Source: Candidatus Methylomirabilis sp.
GTDB taxonomy: Bacteria; Muiribacteriota; Ozemobacteria; Ozemobacterales; Ozemobacteraceae
Assembly: GCA_020722725.1 (NCBI GenBank)
Contig: DYKG01000010.1
Span: 1 to 64,000, forward strand
DNA: 64,000 nt
Direction: 5' to 3'
Shown: positions 61,141 through 64,000 of the stretch, one piece after another
Layout of the letters: each line of letters opens with the position of its first letter
Position numbering within the stretch: the first letter of the stretch is position 1
Made by a program: the position numbers and the translations under genes
Notes under the pieces: model-generated
What the model was told of the DNA's origin: nothing
The model's input: only the letters and a program-made list of their open reading frames with translations
Databases searched by the model: none

Positions 61141-61893
61141 ATGGCAAAAAAACAATCAGACTATCTGGTCGGGGGTATGCAGCCCCTGACCATGATTGAT
61201 TTCCCTGGCCGGCTGGCGACGGTGATTTTTGCTCAGGGCTGCAACTTGCGTTGCCGCTTCTGCTACAATCGCACTCTGTTGCCTGACCGTGCCAGTGAAA
61301 TGCTGAGCTGGACTTCGATAATCGACTTTTTAAAAGACCGTCAGGGGTTTATTGAGGGAGTGGTTTTCAGTGGTGGTGAGCCATGCCGGCAAGAAGGCTT
61401 TATCAGAGCACTTGAGCAGGTAAAAGAACTCGGGCTTGAAACGGCTCTGCACACCAATGGCTTTTACCCGGGACCAGTCATAACCGCGCTGAAATTGCGG
61501 CTTCTGAATTATGTTGCCATCGATTTTAAAACTTCGTTTGAACGCTATGAAGAATTGACTGGGTCAAGCATTGCTGAAGATGATTTCATTGCAATGCTCA
61601 GAGAAATTGCACGGGCGGGAATCGGTCATGAAGTGAGAGTTACAGTTCATCCTGATATTGTTGATGAATCAGAAATCATGAAAATTGCTGATATTGTAGC
61701 CGATTGCGGCATCGAGAAATTTGTGCTTCAGAGATTTCAGCACGGCGAGGCTCTTGATAAGAATCTAAGAGCAATTTCTTCGCTGGGACTGAAACAGATT
61801 AACCTGATCAAGCTGCGCCAGCGGTTTCCTGATTTTGAAATCAGGGGTGATCAGACTCAGGGTGAAATCGTAAGCAAACTGAAATTTGGCTGA
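61141..61893 (+). CDS. nrdG: Anaerobic ribonucleotide reductase activating radical SAM protein
   Basis: A 250-residue radical SAM activase. The cluster-binding motif is QGCNLRCRFCYN (C-x3-C-x2-C), preceded by MIDFPGRLATVIF, which is typical of the NrdG2-like group. FSGGEPCRQEGF is the SAM-binding GGE motif, and TNGFYPG and AIDFKTS follow. It makes the glycyl radical on NrdD. It is co-transcribed with nrdD, and its stop abuts the convergent glycosyltransferase stop with no bases between. Confidence 0.95.
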   Translation: MAKKQSDYLVGGMQPLTMIDFPGRLATVIFAQGCNLRCRFCYNRTLLPDRASEMLSWTSIIDFLKDRQGFIEGVVFSGGEPCRQEGFIRALEQVKELGLETALHTNGFYPGPVITALKLRLLNYVAIDFKTSFERYEELTGSSIAEDDFIAMLREIARAGIGHEVRVTVHPDIVDESEIMKIADIVADCGIEKFVLQRFQHGEALDKNLRAISSLGLKQINLIKLRQRFPDFEIRGDQTQGEIVSKLKFG

Positions 61894-62955
61894 TCAGGCA
61901 AGAATGCTTTTATACATCTGAAGATGCAGATAAAGTTCCTTCTGCAGGCTGAAAGTTTTCTGAGCAGTCGCTCCGGCTCGTTGCCCCAGTTCTGTGGCTT
62001 GATCAGAATTGCTTAGCAGGAATCGCAGCTTATCAATGAAATCATCGGTGTCATGAATTCGCTCATAGCCAGATGGGCTCGGGGAGGTAAAATACAAAAT
62101 CCCATTGCCGCTTCCAGGGAAATTCTTTTCGTTACGGATGTATGAGTTGTTACCATGGATATCGGCGGCCAGAATTGGGCGACTGGCCTGCATTGCTTTG
62201 ATCAGACAAGGGTTGTAGCCTTCGGCATGGGAAACATTGATAAACACTTCGGCCATTCGATATAAGAATGGCAAAATTTCCGGCTCGGGTCGGGGAATCA
62301 CTTTGACCCATGGCCGGTCGGCTATTTCGGCTTCAACTTTTTTGCGGTAATCGGGGTCGAAGGGCTCTGAAAGTATGACAAGCCTGAGATTTTTGAATTC
62401 ATTTACCAGTCGGTCAATTGAATGAATGGCGAAAATCGGATTTTTAGCGGGCAGAAGGCCACCACTCGCAATGATAAGCCGCTCATCCGGGGCGAAACCA
62501 AAATGTTCGCGGGGAAAATCGAAAAACTCAATCGGTTGAATTCCGGGGGTAATGACTTCGATATGAGAGTTGGTGTGAATCCTTGTCTTGATAAAGCGTG
62601 CCATTGCAGGAAAAGGAACAATGATTCTGGTTGCGTAAGAAATTGCATCCTGTAGTTGTGATTTGATGACGGGGTTAAACAGATCGGCGTAAACATCCAG
62701 GCCTGAGCAGGAAATTATCAGCGGCAGTCGAGACTTTTCGGCAAGTTTCCGGCATTGAATACCTGATTTTGCAAGGTTGAATGCGTGAATCAGCGATGGG
62801 GTTCCTGCTATTGCTTCGAAAGGATAAGGGTCGTCGGTGGTGAAGTCGCGGGTGTGGCAGGGAAGGGCGCTCAAAGCAGAAATCAGGCGTTTTGAGGTCT
62901 CGCGCTCTTCGACATTAATCTGTAATCCTGATGGTATGCCGTAGTAAATATTCAA
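61894..62955 (-). CDS. GT4-like glycosyltransferase
   Basis: A 353-residue GT-B enzyme. The C-terminal half shows the family 4 pattern: IIASGGLLPAKNPIFAIHSI, a segment near VKVIPRPEPEILPFLYRMAEV, and the nucleotide-sugar site HAEGYNPCLIKAMQASRPILAA, in which the usual E-x7-E is modified (Glu-Gly-Tyr-Asn). The N-terminal half is a typical acceptor domain. It starts at TTG with GGAG 7 nt upstream. The substrate is unknown. It is convergent with nrdG and divergent from the phosphofructokinase gene, with 116 bp between. Confidence 0.85.
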   Translation of the reverse strand: MNIYYGIPSGLQINVEERETSKRLISALSALPCHTRDFTTDDPYPFEAIAGTPSLIHAFNLAKSGIQCRKLAEKSRLPLIISCSGLDVYADLFNPVIKSQLQDAISYATRIIVPFPAMARFIKTRIHTNSHIEVITPGIQPIEFFDFPREHFGFAPDERLIIASGGLLPAKNPIFAIHSIDRLVNEFKNLRLVILSEPFDPDYRKKVEAEIADRPWVKVIPRPEPEILPFLYRMAEVFINVSHAEGYNPCLIKAMQASRPILAADIHGNNSYIRNEKNFPGSGNGILYFTSPSPSGYERIHDTDDFIDKLRFLLSNSDQATELGQRAGATAQKTFSLQKELYLHLQMYKSILA

Positions 62956-62996
62956 GGTAAACTCCAGCCAGAAAGAAAATGATTGAAAATATAGTT

Positions 62997-63025
62997 TTGA
63001 CTTTTCTTATCCATTATTATATTAC
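62997..63025 (+). promoter_or_regulatory. Promoter of the phosphofructokinase gene
   Basis: TTGACT (62997-63002) and TATTAC (63020-63025) are 17 bp apart, 46 bp before the pfk start. The -35 has one mismatch and the -10 two. Confidence 0.5.
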
Positions 63026-63071
63026 CATATCGTGCAAGTTTGAAAATTTACTGATGCCAGGAAGGATTTTC

Positions 63072-64000
63072 ATGGAATTAAATTTACGGGATTTTCAGAT
63101 TCAGACCCTTGGACCAGCAAAAATAACTTCACCGTTAAAGCTTTCAAAAGTTGATGGTGATTATCTTACCAATTATATTGCTGACGATGAGAGGGTTCTT
63201 TACCATACCAGCCTTTCAAACCTGAATGAAGGGTTGAAAAAGGGTGAGGATATTCTTTCATTTGAAAAAGCAGGGCCCCGCGAGAAAATTTATTTCGAGC
63301 CTGGTAAAACTCGTGCCGGCATCGTTACCTGTGGTGGTCTGTGCCCCGGAATTAATGATGTAATCCGTGGTCTGGTCATGCAGCTTTCTTTCTGGTATCA
63401 GGTAAAAGCCATTTATGGTTTCAAGTATGGCTATCTGGGTATGGTCAAGAATTCGGGAATTCAGCCTGAGGTTCTTGACCCGGCAGCAGTCGCCGAAATT
63501 CATGAAAAGGGTGGCTCAATTCTTGGCTCATCACGCGGTCCCCAGGACGTGGAAAAAATGGTCGACTACCTGATGGATTATAAAATTAACATTCTTTTCT
63601 GCATCGGTGGCGACGGCACCTTGCGAGGCACTCATGAAATCGCTGAAGAAGTGACCCGGCGTGGACTGCAGATAGCGGTTGTCGGCATTCCAAAAACGAT
63701 AGACAATGATATTGGTTTTATTGAAAAGACTTTTGGTTTTGAAACTGCCTTTACCCATGCGGTAAGCTCAATCAAAACCGCCCATGTAGAAGCAAAGGGC
63801 TACCAGAACTGTATTGGTCTGGTCAAGCTTATGGGGCGCCAGTCTGGTTTTATTGCTGCAAATGCCTCGATTGCTTCTCAGGATGTCAATTTCTGCCTTA
63901 TTCCCGAAGTGCCCTTTGATCTCGAAGGTGAAAATGGATTTTTAAAACATCTGCTTGAAAGAATAAATCGGAAAAGCCATGCAGTGGTTGTAATCGCCGA
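63072..64000 (+). CDS. pfkA: 6-phosphofructokinase, C-terminus beyond the window
   Basis: A partial gene (309 codons in the window) starting at the ATG at 63072, with AAGGA about 6 nt upstream. It shows TCGGLCPGINDVIRGL, the donor-site IGGDGTLRGTHEIAEE, PKTIDNDIGF, and MGRQSGFIAANASIAS. The long N-terminal extension and PKTIDND resemble PPi-type and plant/trypanosome-type enzymes, while GGDG (Gly where PPi enzymes have Asp) points to ATP as phosphoryl donor. It phosphorylates fructose 6-phosphate in glycolysis. The missing end prevents a length comparison. Confidence 0.93.
   Translation, partial: MELNLRDFQIQTLGPAKITSPLKLSKVDGDYLTNYIADDERVLYHTSLSNLNEGLKKGEDILSFEKAGPREKIYFEPGKTRAGIVTCGGLCPGINDVIRGLVMQLSFWYQVKAIYGFKYGYLGMVKNSGIQPEVLDPAAVAEIHEKGGSILGSSRGPQDVEKMVDYLMDYKINILFCIGGDGTLRGTHEIAEEVTRRGLQIAVVGIPKTIDNDIGFIEKTFGFETAFTHAVSSIKTAHVEAKGYQNCIGLVKLMGRQSGFIAANASIASQDVNFCLIPEVPFDLEGENGFLKHLLERINRKSHAVVVIA

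Noticed and set aside
1..64000. tRNA genes, CRISPR arrays, transposases, prophage genes
   Set aside because: I looked in the gaps for T-loop-like motifs, regularly spaced direct repeats and transposase or integrase motifs and found none.

Overview
The window looks like a piece of chromosome from a Gram-negative (diderm), anaerobic bacterium of a poorly sampled lineage. It carries a TonB/ExbB/ExbD system with an outer-membrane barrel, a second Omp85-like barrel fusion, TatA, a secretin-type N domain, several signal peptides and one likely lipoprotein. It also carries an oxygen-sensitive class III ribonucleotide reductase (NrdD/NrdG). The mix (giant secreted repeat proteins, a ManC/phosphomutase-type fusion, PHP-type DnaE) would fit a deep-branching phylum such as Riflebacteria, but this is an impression from gene content and was not tested by phylogeny. 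Coding density is high. I saw no tRNA, rRNA, CRISPR array, insertion sequence or prophage.

Layout. 0.2-3.9 kb (minus): a dedicated TonB operon, barrel-exbB-exbD-tonB. 4.1-18.2 kb (minus): a co-directional run of tatA, a TPR protein, a 3369-residue secreted multidomain protein, a one-pass membrane protein and a CpsD/ParA-like protein that has lost its Walker A. 18.5-20.0 kb (plus): pdxS-pdxT for PLP synthesis. 20.2-24.8 kb: a MlaC-like secreted protein converging on a secretin-N-like protein and a gamma-glutamyltransferase/transglutaminase fusion. 25.3-31.1 kb: an HD hydrolase and a beta-propeller lipoprotein, flanked by two eroded genes that once encoded membrane-anchored sensor proteins (one still shows class III cyclase motifs). 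31.3-40.9 kb (plus): a five-gene run dnaE, peptidase-like/propeller/Omp85 fusion, phosphodiester-glycosidase-like, YgiQ radical SAM, GNAT. 41.0-47.9 kb: ManC/phosphomutase fusion, an amidohydrolase with a small membrane protein (minus), ATP-grasp and GT2. 47.9-58.6 kb: a minus-strand cyclic-nucleotide-binding/CpaE-like/TPR fusion, divergent from a competence run (degenerate gluzincin, 51-residue membrane protein, ComEC, ComEA, metallo-beta-lactamase, DHH phosphoesterase, and a small frameshifted gene) that ends at a strong terminator. 58.9-64.0 kb: nrdD-nrdG, a convergent GT4 glycosyltransferase, and a phosphofructokinase cut by the window end.

How the parts fit. The clearest module is DNA uptake. 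ComEC keeps its channel, but its C-terminal metallo-beta-lactamase domain lacks the metal ligands, and an intact secreted or membrane-anchored version sits two genes downstream, after a ComEA with two helix-hairpin-helix units. A DHH exonuclease-like gene follows. The divergent neighbour joins a cNMP sensor to a CpaE/MinD-type ATPase and TPRs, which suggests cyclic-nucleotide control of a polar envelope machine. A repeated theme is loss of catalytic residues with the fold kept: CpsD-like Walker A, ComEC MBL, two gluzincin-like domains, and the phosphomutase metal loop. Promoters with recognisable -35/-10 boxes are visible for several units, and two genes appear to be leaderless.
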